From positions 568,590,140-568,654,139 of the forward strand of contig CM040121.1 in NCBI GenBank assembly GCA_022559845.1: a DNA stretch of 64,000 nucleotides. Reading direction: 5' to 3'. Within the stretch, counting starts at the first letter, position 1, and each line of letters begins with the position of its first letter. This stretch comes from Amorphophallus konjac. Its lineage: Eukaryota > Streptophyta > Magnoliopsida > Alismatales > Araceae. Made by a program: the position numbers and the translations under genes. The notes under the pieces were generated by a model. The model was not told where the DNA came from and searched no databases. It was given only the letters and a program-made list of their open reading frames with translations. Below are positions 22,801 through 33,750 of this stretch, one piece after another.

Positions 22801-25413
22801 CTTACCTGATCCAATGATCCTACCCTTTGTGTTGCTTCCAAAAGTGACAAGGCCTCCTAGCTTCTCAGTCAGCATGCAGAACTTGGCCTTATCTCATGTC
22901 ATATGCCTGGAGCAGCCACTATCCAAGTACCACAAGTTGCTCTTGGCTGCCAGGCATACCTGCACACACAATTAGGGTAAAAAGTTTGGAACCCAAGTCT
23001 GTTTGGGCTCCAATACAGATGAAGTGCAAGTAAAGGAAGAAAGCATGGCTTTGGGAATCCACATTTGTTTAAAAGAACTTTGTTCAGTGGATTTTGCAGA
23101 TTTCCTTCTGTTATTCTTTCTCTTATTTTTGTTGTTTTTCTTTTTATTTGCACCAACAGAGTTATTCACAGAATTGTTGTTGTTGTGCCAATGCTTCGGC
23201 CAGGTTGCATTCATAAAGTTTTGGTCAAGGTGATATTTGGGCTGGCTGAAAGATTGGAAGTTTCTAGTTGTTCGACTACCATACCCATTACCCCAATTTC
23301 TGACATAGGGTCTGTAAAATTGTGTAGGTTGATGAATGTACCCTGTATGCATCCCTTGAGTTCTAGTCCACCCAAACCCATTAGGATAGATTGACTGTGT
23401 AGGGTAGTAGGACTGGACTCTAGGTGGATTGAATTTGTTGGGCTGACTCCTGAAAACATTTTGTCTTCCCTGCACCCTTGACCCTGCTAACCTGTTCATA
23501 GATTTTTGTTGGGTCTTTTTCTGTGATGGTGGTGGTGAAGACTTTTTGGCATTGACATGGGGTTTGTTTACCTGAGCAGGCTGACCCCTAGCCTTGGATT
23601 GAGCACTAGAGCTAGGTTTGGAAGTGCCAATTCTACTAGGCTCACCAACTTTCTGTTTGCCCTTCTCCTCTGCATTGGGCTTTTTCATATTCACATTTGT
23701 TTTCACAGCATTATTAGAATTCATATTAATCAGAGGTCCTTTCTCCTTTTGTGCAACAAAGGAAATAGTTTTCATTCCAAAGCTCTTAGTTGCACTAGAG
23801 TTGAATCCTAGGCCCTCTCTCCTGAAATTAACCTTTGACACCAATAATGCATCTAAATTTTCAGATCATTGGGTCATTTTCTCAATGGTTTTCAGCTTAT
23901 CCTCATTGTCTTTCTGAATTTCATCAATAGACTTTTTCAATTCATTATTTACATTGAGGACAACTTCATATTTTTCAGAAGTAATTTTTATCTCACTTTC
24001 ATAATTCTGAATTTTCAATTTCCATGCATCAATTTCATTGTCTAATCTCACATTTTCTTCCTTAGAGATTTTCAGTTCTTTCTTGATTTCTTCAAATTCA
24101 GAACATGTGAGTTTTAGCTTACTGTTCGCATTCTCTAAGCATGCAATTTTATCAGACAATGAAGTATCATTTTGCATGATGTTAATTTTTCTTCATAGAT
24201 GCCTATTTTCTTTTCTGACCTCATCTACTCTATCAGCAAGTTCATTATAAGCATGCATCCAATCAGCAATAGTAAAGTTTTCAAAACGATATGATACCTC
24301 ATCAGATCCTTCCTCTCTATCTTCTGAGCTGGTTGCCATGAGACAGATTTGCTTCTCAGCTTCAACTTCACTGTCCGAAGTGTTGCTCAAGGATCCCTCG
24401 TCCTCATCACTCCATGTACTCACCATAGCTTTCCCTCTTGTGTTCTTTTTCTTGGACTTGTCCTTGAGGTTTTGATTTGTCAGAAATTCAGCTTTAAAGT
24501 GACCAGCCTTCCTGCATTGATAGCAAACATTAGTCTCAACTTTCTTTACAGGGTTTGATTTGTACCTTGTGTCTCGACGGCCACCACTGGGATTTCTTTA
24601 GCTGAATCTTCTTCCTTCTTTCTTGAGAAAACGCCGGAATTCCCTAGTAATCATAGCAATATCATCATTTGCCATTTCTTCTTCAGACAAGCTCTCTTCA
24701 ATTGATGATCCGTTGGGGCTGGATCGACTGGATTTGCTAGCACCAGCCTTCAGAGCTATTGGCTTCCTCTTTCTATCAGCCTCCTCTATCTTCGGCAGAT
24801 TCATCTCATATGCCATTAGAGATCCAATAAGCTCATTTGCCCTTGTATTGTGCAGATCTCTTGACTCTTCTATAACAATGGCCTTGGTGTGCCAAATTAG
24901 AGTCAAGGATCGCAAGATGTTTCTGACTATATCATACTCAGAATACTTCTTCCCAAAACCTCTGAGACTATTTGTGATAATAGTCAATTGAGCATACATT
25001 TCTTTGATTGTCTCGTTTGGCTTCATCTTGAAGGCCTCGTATTCTGAAACCAGTAGATTAGTCTTGGTCTCTCTAACCTGTGAAGTCCCCTCGTAGATAA
25101 CTTCAAGTGCATCCCACATTTCCTTTGCTGAAGAGCAGGCAGATACTCGTGAGAACTCGGTGGGATGCAGAGAATACTGGATTGCATTGATTGCACTCAA
25201 GTTGAGCATGGACCTTCTAATTTCCTCCTTGGTCCATACATCTTCATTAGGGGACAGCTCGAAAGGTCCCTTGCTAACTACCTTCCAGATCTCATAATCT
25301 TTAGCCCTCAAAAAAACCTGCATACGGTTCTTCCAGTATGCGTAGTTGGATCCATCGAAGTACGGGGGCTTGGATGTGGAGTGTCCTTCAGCTATCATCC
25401 CTCTTCCGTCCAT
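19858..25413 (-). pseudogene. gag-pol: SireB gag-pol: one frame of about 1850 codons broken only by stop codons
   Basis: The ATG at 25411-25413 opens Gag (PYFDGSNYAYW and the UBN2-type region). All later segments lie in the same frame. A zinc knuckle CYQCRKAGHFKAEF near 24500 has its last Cys replaced by Phe. Acidic and coiled-coil segments follow, then protease motif DSGCSRHMT (about 22897-22923) and integrase HRRLGH. The second metal-binding pair is damaged (first Cys is Tyr, about 22428). Integrase core D, D, E are at about 22338, 22161 and 22053. Reverse transcriptase motif A has Gly for Asp (21064-21066) and motif C is YVDG (Gly at 20800-20802). RNase H ends the frame with LSTVEAEYVA and FTKPLG. 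In-frame stops are at 24598, 24193, 23866, 22972, 22894 and 21175; the last codon is at 19858. No frameshift was found. Confidence 0.92.
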
Positions 25414-25458
25414 CTGTACCTTTCTCTTCGGGCTGTAAGTCCCTGCAGAAGAGTTAGG

Positions 25459-25470
25459 CTCTGATACCAA
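25459..25470 (-). promoter_or_regulatory. Primer binding site of SireB (initiator-Met tRNA)
   Basis: The minus strand reads ttggtatcagag immediately inside the 5' LTR. The open frame extends through the PBS without a stop, but the first ATG is at 25413. Confidence 0.9.
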
Positions 25471-25471
25471 A

Positions 25472-27795
25472 TGTTGAAATTAGATGGAAGGCTCTTTCAC
25501 CATAGAATGTGGATCTAGAGGGGGGGTGAATAGATCAGCTGGCCAATAAAAAATTATGCCTAGATTCAGATGCGGAATTAAAAGAACACTGATCAGACAC
25601 AGTCAATGCACCGGATAATAGAGATAAGATCTGCTAGACAGACAAGCAAACACACGAGAGGCACAAAGAATTTTAGGTGGTTCGGTCAATTCCGACCTAC
25701 GTCCACCCCACATTCAACTCGAATGTGGATTACTGCTGATACACAGCTTCAATCTGTTGGGCACTACAACTTGCCAACAACGGCTGGGGCTAACAGCTTA
25801 TCCCGACCAGAGGAACCTCCTCTGCAACAGCTGAGCTTCACAGCTTGCTCTGTTGGGCTCTACAGCTTAGCCGACCAGAGGTAACACCTCTGCACACCGC
25901 TGCCTCATAGCTTGACACCACTGACTAACAGCTTGATCGAACAAGAGTTTTCAAAAGAAAAATAACAAGGACTGAAAAGCAAGAAACGCAGAATCGAATG
26001 GAATGAAAACCAAAATGACTGTAGCTCAAATTGAGCAATATCAGCTCTGGTATCTGAACCAAGAGACTGATTCACAAGCTCTCATATAACTCTCTCAACT
26101 CATCTCTCTCACTTTCTTCTTCTCTGCTTTTCTTCTCTTTGGATCTCGATGGATCTCTGATGCCTCAGGTTTGTCTCACTGTATAGACTTGCCACTAGTC
26201 GATCAGCCTTCAATAGAAGATGAAGACTTCTATATATACCAGCAGCAGATTGGATAAGGGCGCGTGGCTTCCACGTTTTCCCGCCCAAGGAATTCGCCAG
26301 ATCCGAGGTGCTTTCATCCACGTGGCAACATCTGGTCACCTCGTCCTCCTGGGATCACGAGCCATGTCAGCAATCTCAGTAACAAATCCCTGTCAGACAG
26401 AGTATCAGATTATCATGTTAAGTGAAGAACTCTGGACAGACTTTGTAAGATGAAATGCCTTGTGTAGACTTCATGATGTATAGACTTTGTGAAACGTGAA
26501 TGCAATGTACATACTTTGTGAATGGTAATGCAATGTATAGACTTCAGTGTATAGACTTTGTGAAGGCGAGTGCAATGTACAGACTCCATGAGACTCTAAT
26601 GAAGACAGACGATGTATAGACTTCAAGACTGATACACGATGTACAGACTTCATGAGACTCTAATGAACACAGACGATGTATAGACTTCAGGATTGATGCA
26701 CGATGTACAGACTTCATGAGACTCTAATGAAGACAGACGATGTATAGACTTCAGGACGATGCAGACTCGTCCAATGTATACACTTGCTCGTTGTTCAGTC
26801 TTCACGAATGATGTACAGACTTCCAATGTGTAGACTTTGGCAAGGCAACGTCGGTAAAGCAACCAATGTACAGACTTACTGAACTGAGCGTAGGTAAAAG
26901 ATATGAGGAATGTATAGACTTACTCAGTTCAGTTCAGAACGTAGGTAATGATCAATGTATAGACTTAACAGTCGCCCTGGCTGTACAGACTTGGTCACAA
27001 GCTGAACAGTCGGTTGTATAGACTTCACCCCAAAGCATAAGACGCTAACTGAGACGGACAATGTACAGACTTGCTGTAACCGTCCGATGTATAGACTTTG
27101 CCCAATGCCTGAGACGCTAACAGAGAGGGACGATGTTCAGACTTGCTGAAAGACCAATGTACAGACTTTGCCCGAATGCATGAGACGCTAACTAAGACGC
27201 TGGACTCTGTACAGACTTGAGCGATGTATGGGCTTAGCTTCGTGCAAGCTACAGTCCAATGTATGGACTTTGAAGTTCAACTGGTGAGTGTACAGACTTC
27301 ACCAATGAGACGCTCACTGTACAGACTTGGCACCGACCAATGTATAGACTTGACAATGCTGAATGAACGAATGAGCAATGTATAGACATTGGGTGCCACA
27401 ATGTTCAGACTTCACGATGTATGGACTTGAGTGTTCGTGTGAGCTGCACTGTATAGACTTTAACAAAATGCATAAGACACTGCATGAGACACAAGACAGA
27501 CAGATAGTGTATAGACTTGTACTCTGGGGGTGTCGACCCACCTGAGAAAGGGGTCGACCCACTACTGTCCAGACTAAACAAGGAAAAGTATAGGCTCTAT
27601 GTTCATGCTGCAATGCACTGTGTAGACCTGTGAGTGTGTGCATAACAATATATAGACTCTGACTCATTATATACACAGACAACCTGATAAAAATAATTTC
27701 ATCAAAATAAGAACAGTTGCCAATCAATCAAAACAAGCTGTTGCCAATGAAGTAAAACTTATTGTCAACATCATCAACACAGAGGGGTCACAACA
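25472..27795 (-). repeat. 5' LTR of SireB
   Basis: Copy of 15825-18125 with the same motif array (26405-27660) and TATA box (about 26231-26240). It has a second gtcgaccc unit separated by a short spacer (27528-27562) that is absent from the 3' LTR. The outer end abuts the TSD copy gttca at 27796-27800. Confidence 0.95.
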
Positions 27796-29789
27796 GTTCA
27801 ATCGAAGTGAAGATCTTGAAAAATTTGTGTGAAATGATTGGTCATTGAATACCTCTCAAACTTGAACTGCATGATTACATCTGAATTGAACTCACTTCTG
27901 GTATATCAAATGGCATTTGTGGAAGAGTGGATTATGTCCACTTGGAAGCATTCCCTATGTGTGAGCTGGGTCTTCGGACTAAAATCTCCGCCTTGTACCA
28001 GATCTTGACAATTGTGACTGGCTTGTGAAAGGTTGATTTGTGAATGAATCCTTGACTTGAGCTAATTATATTCAAGATATGTTTTTGATCAAATGGCTTG
28101 TGGATGTTTTCTCATTTGAAAATTATGAAATGCTATTGAAAATCTGATTTTGAAGAATTCTGAAAACTGGGTTGCACTGCTTAAATTCTTGATCATGTAT
28201 GCACCCTTATTCATAAAGGTCATGTCATGTAAGATGATTGTCTGATTCATGAATAAAATATGATTCCCATTCATCTCCCTGGTCTGAAAAATAAGCACCT
28301 GCATCTTATTTTTGCACTGCATTCTTATATTCTCATAGACTGCATTTGAGTCTTTATTGGAGTGTTTCATGTCATACACTATGGGGGAGTTCTCATTTCA
28401 TAAGTGCATCTGTTTAGGGGGAGCTGCCTTGTTATGTGTTCATGATATTTTTGGTATACATGGTGAATCAAATTCGCACACTTCATGCATAAATGTGAAC
28501 ATGAGTGTTAAAGATAAGGATATATAAATTTCTTTTCAACACTCTTGAGATATTAAACTTGCTGCATGTATGTTGAGGAGACAGTTGAGGAAAAAGCTGC
28601 CTACCCATCCTTATTGATAAATCTGAAATGCAAATGAAAGATAGAGCAATGCTCGGTCTCACTGAGTAAACTGGGCACATGTCACCTGAGACGTGATGTG
28701 GTTCATATCTGAAAAGTGTTGACTAGTATCTCTATTGAAAATGAGGTGAAATGGTTCAGTATTCCGAGTAACCGGGGATTCTGGCATGAGCTCCATGCGT
28801 CTACTCGCGTAAAAAGGAATCATTTTGAACATGATCATTCTTGAAAAATTCTGACTATCGTGTGATACTGGTTAAGTTGAAAAAAATGATGGTGAAAACT
28901 CATTATGGTAGAGCGAAGCCTCCAATACGCTGTTCTAAAAAATTGAAGTGCAGCCTGTGAAATGTCTCATTGTGTTTATCTGAAAATCTAAATATCCATA
29001 TTGCAACTATCGTCTTTCATGTTCCTCACCAACACATCTGGAAATTTGATTTAATATGTATTCCAAAAATTGATTGACTGCATCAGCAATTGCATGAATC
29101 TCCTATGTGATTGCACGATCTCCCATGTGCTACACATGTGCATTCTGGTGAGCATGACTCTCTTGCATCCTTAATATACACATTCCCCTCTCATATATGT
29201 ACGGGGGAGATTGCATGTATGTTTATATGTAACTGTTTGATTACTTTGTGTGCACTTCATGAGTCATCATCTGCATATACATAGCTTCATGCATTTAAAC
29301 AGAAAATGTAAAATTTAAAAATCAAAGAAAATCATTTTGATATGTCCTCCTGCTCTTGTTTGTGTGAAAATCTGCAATGGGCTCTAGATTTTGAATGCTA
29401 TCATGCTGAACACCTTATTTTGTGATCATCTTCCTACACTGGCTCATGCTTGACTATAATCGCTTTGGATGGTATCATATTGATTTCTGAGAATAATAAG
29501 CAATTGGCCTCCTCTAATTGGACTTATATTGATTTGTCGGTCCATGATTTACTGTTGCTTCTTATGTATTGATAAGATGGGCTATTGCTATTTCCAAGGG
29601 AGATCAGTTTGCTCTTCCTTGTTTGGCTTCTTCAAGCTTTGTTGATATTGTTGATCATGTCACAGGGGGAGAAAGGTTTGCATTATCCCGCTTTTTGATT
29701 ATGTCAAAGGGGGAAAGAAATTGATGATTGTGTGTGACAGGGGGAGGAGAACTAAGAAGAACATCTGTGCCTTTCCATTGTATATCATC

Positions 29790-29855
29790 ATTAAGTTTGT
29801 CATCATCAATATATCATCAATAAGTTTGTCATCATCAATAAGTTTGTCATCGTCA
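29790..29855 (+). repeat. Short tandem repeat of a gtttgtcatcatcaat unit
   Basis: About four degenerate 18-nt units with one partial unit lie directly before the polypurine tract of SireA. Seen directly. Confidence 0.75.
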
Positions 29856-29868
29856 AAAAGGGGGAGAT
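29856..29868 (+). promoter_or_regulatory. Polypurine tract of SireA
   Basis: The tract aaaaagggggaga lies directly before the 3' LTR start tgttgag. It is the same sequence as in SireB. Confidence 0.85.
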
Positions 29869-31974
29869 TGTTGAGTTATGGTTTTGATGATTGTTGTAAT
29901 TGTTAAGTTATGGTTTTGATGATAACTAAACTTAATGTGTGATTACGTGATGATAACTAAACTTGTGGTTGATTACACATGTTCTTGATGATTATGTTCA
30001 TTCATCTTATTGTTTATGCTGGTTGCACATGTTGGTTTTACAAGAGGCAAAAGATTTCATAACCTCTTTAATGTCAACAAGCATGCAATTAACCTAACTT
30101 TCTTGAATGCAGGTTTAAATTCATGTCCGTCACCTGGTGAACCAAAATTCTACTTCCCTACAATCCAAAACAGGTGGTATATGTCATTTACTGTCAAGAA
30201 CCATTGGTGAGACTCCTACCTTGTATTAAAACGAAGCTTCATGCTTTAAACCATCAAGATTCACTCCTTTTCAAACTTGTGTTCATGAATCATTCCATGT
30301 GTTAAATCAAGTCTAAACAAACTTGTAATCAACTATAACGCAAGCCCTTTTTCAAGTATCGAACCAATGGATAGTTTCAAGTGAGCTAACACTTGACTTT
30401 TGCAAGTTTGGAGACTGGCGGTCGACCTGTGGACCCTTGGCGGTCAACCTGAAATTACATAACTGAAAATTGGCAACCTGTGAACCTGGCGGTCGACCGC
30501 CAGGAGCTAGCGCTTGACCTATTTTCCCAACAGCCAAATGGCTACAGGACGGCCAATGGCGGTCGACCGCTGGCCTCTGTAGGTCGACCGCCAGCCTCGA
30601 ACTGCCCCTTTTGTTGACTTTTGTTTCAAGCTCGAGGAGTGGTCTTTCCATCCATTTGTTTAATCCTAAAGACACCCAATCCACCATGATTTGTGGATCT
30701 AGTCTGGGGCTTATCTATGGACAATTTAGGAGATATAAAACATCTCATTGAAGCCACAACCCTAACCATCCAAGGGGATTCAAGAGGAGATCAAGAGGAG
30801 GCTGTCAAAGAGAAGAAGGAGGAGTAGTGCTACTGTAGCATGAACAGTAGTCCGTGAATTAAGTTCCATCCATCAGCTAAAGATCCAAGATCCTTCTTGA
30901 AGCCTTCATCCTCCTATGAGCTGAAGAAGCAAGCATCCAACAAGAAGAGATCGAAGGAGAGCCTATCAACCAAGGAGCCTATAAAGAGAAGAAGAAGAAG
31001 GATGCTACAAGGAAAAAGGAGCCATTCAAGCATCATCTGAAGGTACTCTAGCTCCGGTTAAAGTCAGCAATCTCAAAGGAAGAGAACAAGCTCACAAGCA
31101 TCAAGGAGATACAAGGATTGTCCAAGTGAAGAAGAAGGGTACTGTAGCCGTGAACAGTACTCCGTGCAGCAAGTGTTCTTCATCCATTCTCAACCCCGCA
31201 GCATGCATTCAAGGGAACCAAAATCAGGGGATTTCTAAACTGTGCCTTATTGTGTTTTAAGTTCATATTCGTGTTTTGTATAAACTGCAAAAACTTGTGT
31301 GTGTGTGTGGATCGTTGTTGGATCCGTGGTTGTGTGTGTGTCCTATTTGATTCGTGTGTGCATAGATCTTCCTAGATCTACGTGTGTGTGTGTGGATCTA
31401 CATAGATCCAGTTGTTTTAATGTGTGGTTTGCTGCACTTGTTGCAGCGTGTGTGTGTCTTGTTGATCCAGTTGTCGGATCGTGTTGGAGTTCATCTCCGT
31501 GTGTGTGTGTGTGTTGGAGCTTGTCTCCGTGTGTGGGTTGGGGCGCGTCCCCGTGTGTGTGTGTAGGCGTCGTCCTGCGTGTATGGTTGGAGCGTTGTCT
31601 CCGTTTGGGGATTTATCCCCGAGTGAAGCCTCACCGGGTTTGGCGAGGGGTGGACGTAGGATTGCCGTCGTTGCATCCGAAACACCTTAAAAATCGCTAT
31701 GCAGTATGGTTTGAATTGTGTGGTTTGATCCATTTCCTCTACCTTCATTCTACGTGAGTGTTAGTGTATTTGTGATTCCGGATTTATCCACGTATATCCT
31801 ACATAATCTACATCATCATCTAATTAAGTTTGATAAATCTCATTTGTGAACCAACAGTTTTGATCCTATTGATTAGCTTTATATCACATATTTCAAAAAG
31901 GCCAAAAGTTTTTAGTAAAATTTGTAAACACCCAATTCACCCCCCTCTTGGGTGTCATTGATCACGGGACTTCA
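29869..31974 (+). repeat. 3' LTR of SireA
   Basis: Second copy of the 5' LTR, with palindrome cluster at 30415-30600 (20-bp palindrome intact at 30485-30504, other copies mutated), TATA box at 30734-30740 and (gt)n tract at about 31290-31570. It ends in gacttca, followed by the TSD gtgtg. Confidence 0.92.
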
Positions 31975-32689
31975 GTGTGTGGTGTGGGGTCCTGCTTTTT
32001 CCCAGAATTTGTTGGGTCAGATTCCATTTTTTGGGATTTTTTTGGAGTTCTCGTGATTTTCTAAAGAGATAAAAAGGATAATAAAATACATATAATAATA
32101 ATAATAAAATAGTTAAAACCCTATCCCCTTTCTCCCCCTCTGTTCTCTCGTCTCTCTCAACTCACTCCCCCTCACCCTCTCACCGTCTCATCCCCCTTCC
32201 CCGTTTCCCACATCCGACGGCCGACGACGGCGAGACGGAGCGGGACGGTGCGACGGCGGTGGCGTGCGGCAAGGGAAGGCTCGAGGGCGTGCTGAATCGG
32301 AGGTGGAGGCGGCCATGTTCACGTTCGTGAGAAGCTGGCCACGGGGACGATCACCGTTTCTTGTTTTGGGGTGAGGTTAAAGCTCGATTCAGGTAGGGGG
32401 ACGGATTCCTGCTCTCCTCTCGCGATTTCCCTTCGATTCCATGCTCGGTGAGGCCGAGAGTGGGTGTCTCTCTTGATTTGGGGGTTTAAGCATGCCAGAA
32501 AGGGTAGAGCGATGGATTTGGTTGATTGGGGCCTTGATTTGTGATTTGGATTTGGTTTTCTGGTGGTAGAAAGGTATGAGGATGATTCCCCAGGTTCTCC
32601 CTTTTGTCCAGCGACGAATGGGGCTTCTGATCGAGCTCCAGGTGAGCTCAGGTGTTATTTTCCACGAAACAGGCAGGAGATGGCCTCAA

Positions 32690-33262
32690 GGGTGGCCGCC
32701 GCGTCCAAGACTGGGCGGTCACGGGTCGGGCCGCCCAGGTCTGCTGGGCGGCCAGGGGTTGGGCCGCCCAGGGTCTCAGACGGCCACAGGTTGGGCCGTT
32801 TGCTTTCGTTATGTGTTTTCTGCAGCCCAATGTCTGGGCGGCCAAAGGAGTGGCCGCCCAGGCCCCTGGGTGACCAGAGGAGTGGCTGCCCAGGCCTTGT
32901 GCAGCCCAAGGTGGGCGGCCAGAGCTATGGCCATGGGCGGCCATCGGGATGGCCGCCTAGTCTCCTTTGAGTCTGGGCTCTGGGCGGCCAGGGGAGTGGC
33001 CGCCCAGGCCTGCGGGTGCCCCTGGCTGGGCGGCCATGGGGTTGGCTGGGGGTTGGCTCCAGGCCCCTGGGTGACCAGAGGAGTGGCTGCCCAGGCCCTG
33101 TGCAGCCCAAGGTGGGCGGCCAGAGGTCTGGCCATGGGCGGCCATCGGGATGGCCGCCTAGTCTCCTTTGAGTCTGGGCTCTGGGCGGCCAGGGGAGTGG
33201 CCGCCCTGGCCTGCGGGTGCCCCTGGCTGGGCGGCCATGGGGTTGGATGGGGGTTGGCGGCC
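32690..33262. repeat. gggcggcc hairpin cluster with 201-bp tandem duplication
   Basis: Units such as 32835-32860 have 10-nt arms (tgggcggcca and its complement) around a 6-nt spacer. Positions 32861-33061 are repeated almost exactly at 33062-33262, multiplying the hairpins. Long open frames on both strands here are a by-product of the low stop density of this sequence and are not genes. Confidence 0.8.
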
Positions 33263-33389
33263 CAGCCCTGTTGAATTGCATGACCACATCATCCCTTTTA
33301 ACCCTTCCGAGCCTTCCAGCTCGTGGGTGGCGAGTCAGGATTCGAATGGTATCGAGTTATTCCCGGTATCCGGATCTTAGGTCGTTACA

Positions 33390-33427
33390 CTTAGTCCTTG
33401 CAAAAGTTGTCCCTGTGAGACACCATC
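33390..33427. other. RT3 interior, segment 2 (38 bp between RT4 and RT5)
   Basis: Short remnant of the sequence into which RT4 and RT5 inserted. Its last five bases, ccatc, are the left TSD of RT5. Confidence 0.6.
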
Positions 33428-33750
33428 TGTAACGACCCAAGATCTGGATATCAGGGATAACCCGATACCATTCGAACCCTGGACCGCCACCCACGAGCCG
33501 GAGGGCTCGGAAGGGCTAAAAGGATAGGTGTGGTGTACACAGAAATAGGAAATAGAGCAGGACAACAGATATAATAACAGAAATAATAACTACAACAGAG
33601 TCCAATCCAACAGAAAGCACAGTCCAAGGTAGAGAACGTACCAAACGGCAAGTGAACACTCGGCCCGACGAGCTGACAACTAAGAACCTCCACGCAACGC
33701 CCTCGAACCCTGAGGAAGAACCGCCGCACCTGAAACGCAGGGGTGAGCCT

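Larger units (their letters stand above)
15825..27795 (-). mobile_element. SireB: complete-length Sirevirus-type Ty1/copia element inside SireA
   Basis: LTRs of 2301 bp (15825-18125) and 2324 bp (25472-27795) share ends tgttgaaatt and tcacaaca. The element is flanked by the perfect TSD gttca (15820-15824 and 27796-27800). PBS and polypurine tract sit in minus-strand orientation at 25459-25470 and 18126-18138. One gag-pol frame runs 25413 to 19858 with integrase before reverse transcriptase, the copia order. A 1.7-kb non-coding stretch lies between pol and the 3' LTR. It is inserted opposite in direction to its host SireA, yet shares the same PBS type and the same polypurine tract sequence. 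Confidence 0.95.
27796..29868 (+). other. SireA non-coding 3' region with repeated polypurine tracts
   Basis: No coding motif is present. It contains the block shared with other elements (27899-28000), a counterpart of the SireB duplicated 50-nt motif (28759-28820), and at least seven gggggag-type purine tracts (near 28383, 28417, 29203, 29665, 29709, 29740 and 29860). Such multiplied polypurine tracts upstream of the 3' LTR are a published Sirevirus trait. The last 80 bp repeat a gtttgtcatcatcaataa-like unit several times before the final tract. Confidence 0.75.
10838..31974 (+). mobile_element. SireA: Sirevirus-type Ty1/copia element, gag only, interrupted by SireB
   Basis: LTRs of 2117 and 2106 bp (10838-12954 and 29869-31974) start tgttgagttatg and end cgggacttca. 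The element is flanked by the perfect 5-bp TSD gtgtg (10833-10837 and 31975-31979). A PBS for initiator-Met tRNA follows the 5' LTR, and a polypurine tract aaaaagggggaga precedes the 3' LTR. The interior has a shortened gag (13016-14769), one short reverse transcriptase relic (15118-15187) and about 2 kb of non-coding 3' sequence with repeated gggggag tracts. SireB accounts for 15825-27795. The element is therefore non-autonomous and would have needed proteins from a related element to move. Confidence 0.9.
10704..33389 (+). repeat. RT4: apparent solo LTR (1544 bp) split by SireA
   Basis: The LTR is in two pieces, 10704-10837 and 31980-33389, joined across the SireA insertion through the duplicated gtgtg. 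It starts tgtaacgccctgg and ends ggtcgttaca. It carries an AT-rich promoter-like stretch near 32070-32110, a C/T-rich leader (32110-32215), a gacggccgacgacgg tract, and a cluster of gggcggcc hairpins with a 201-bp tandem duplication. The last 95 bp is homologous to one end of the RT5 LTRs. No PBS follows position 33389, so it is read as a solo LTR. The flanking 5-mers (cttgc at left, cttag at right) match at only 3 of 5 positions, so the TSD is not firm. Confidence 0.65.

Noticed and set aside
32576..33274. 232-codon open frame in RT4
   Set aside because: It covers the gggcggcc hairpin cluster and its 201-bp duplication; frames are open on both strands because of composition.
10699..33394. 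TSD for RT4
   Set aside because: cttgc and cttag match at 3 of 5 positions only; not counted as a supported TSD.
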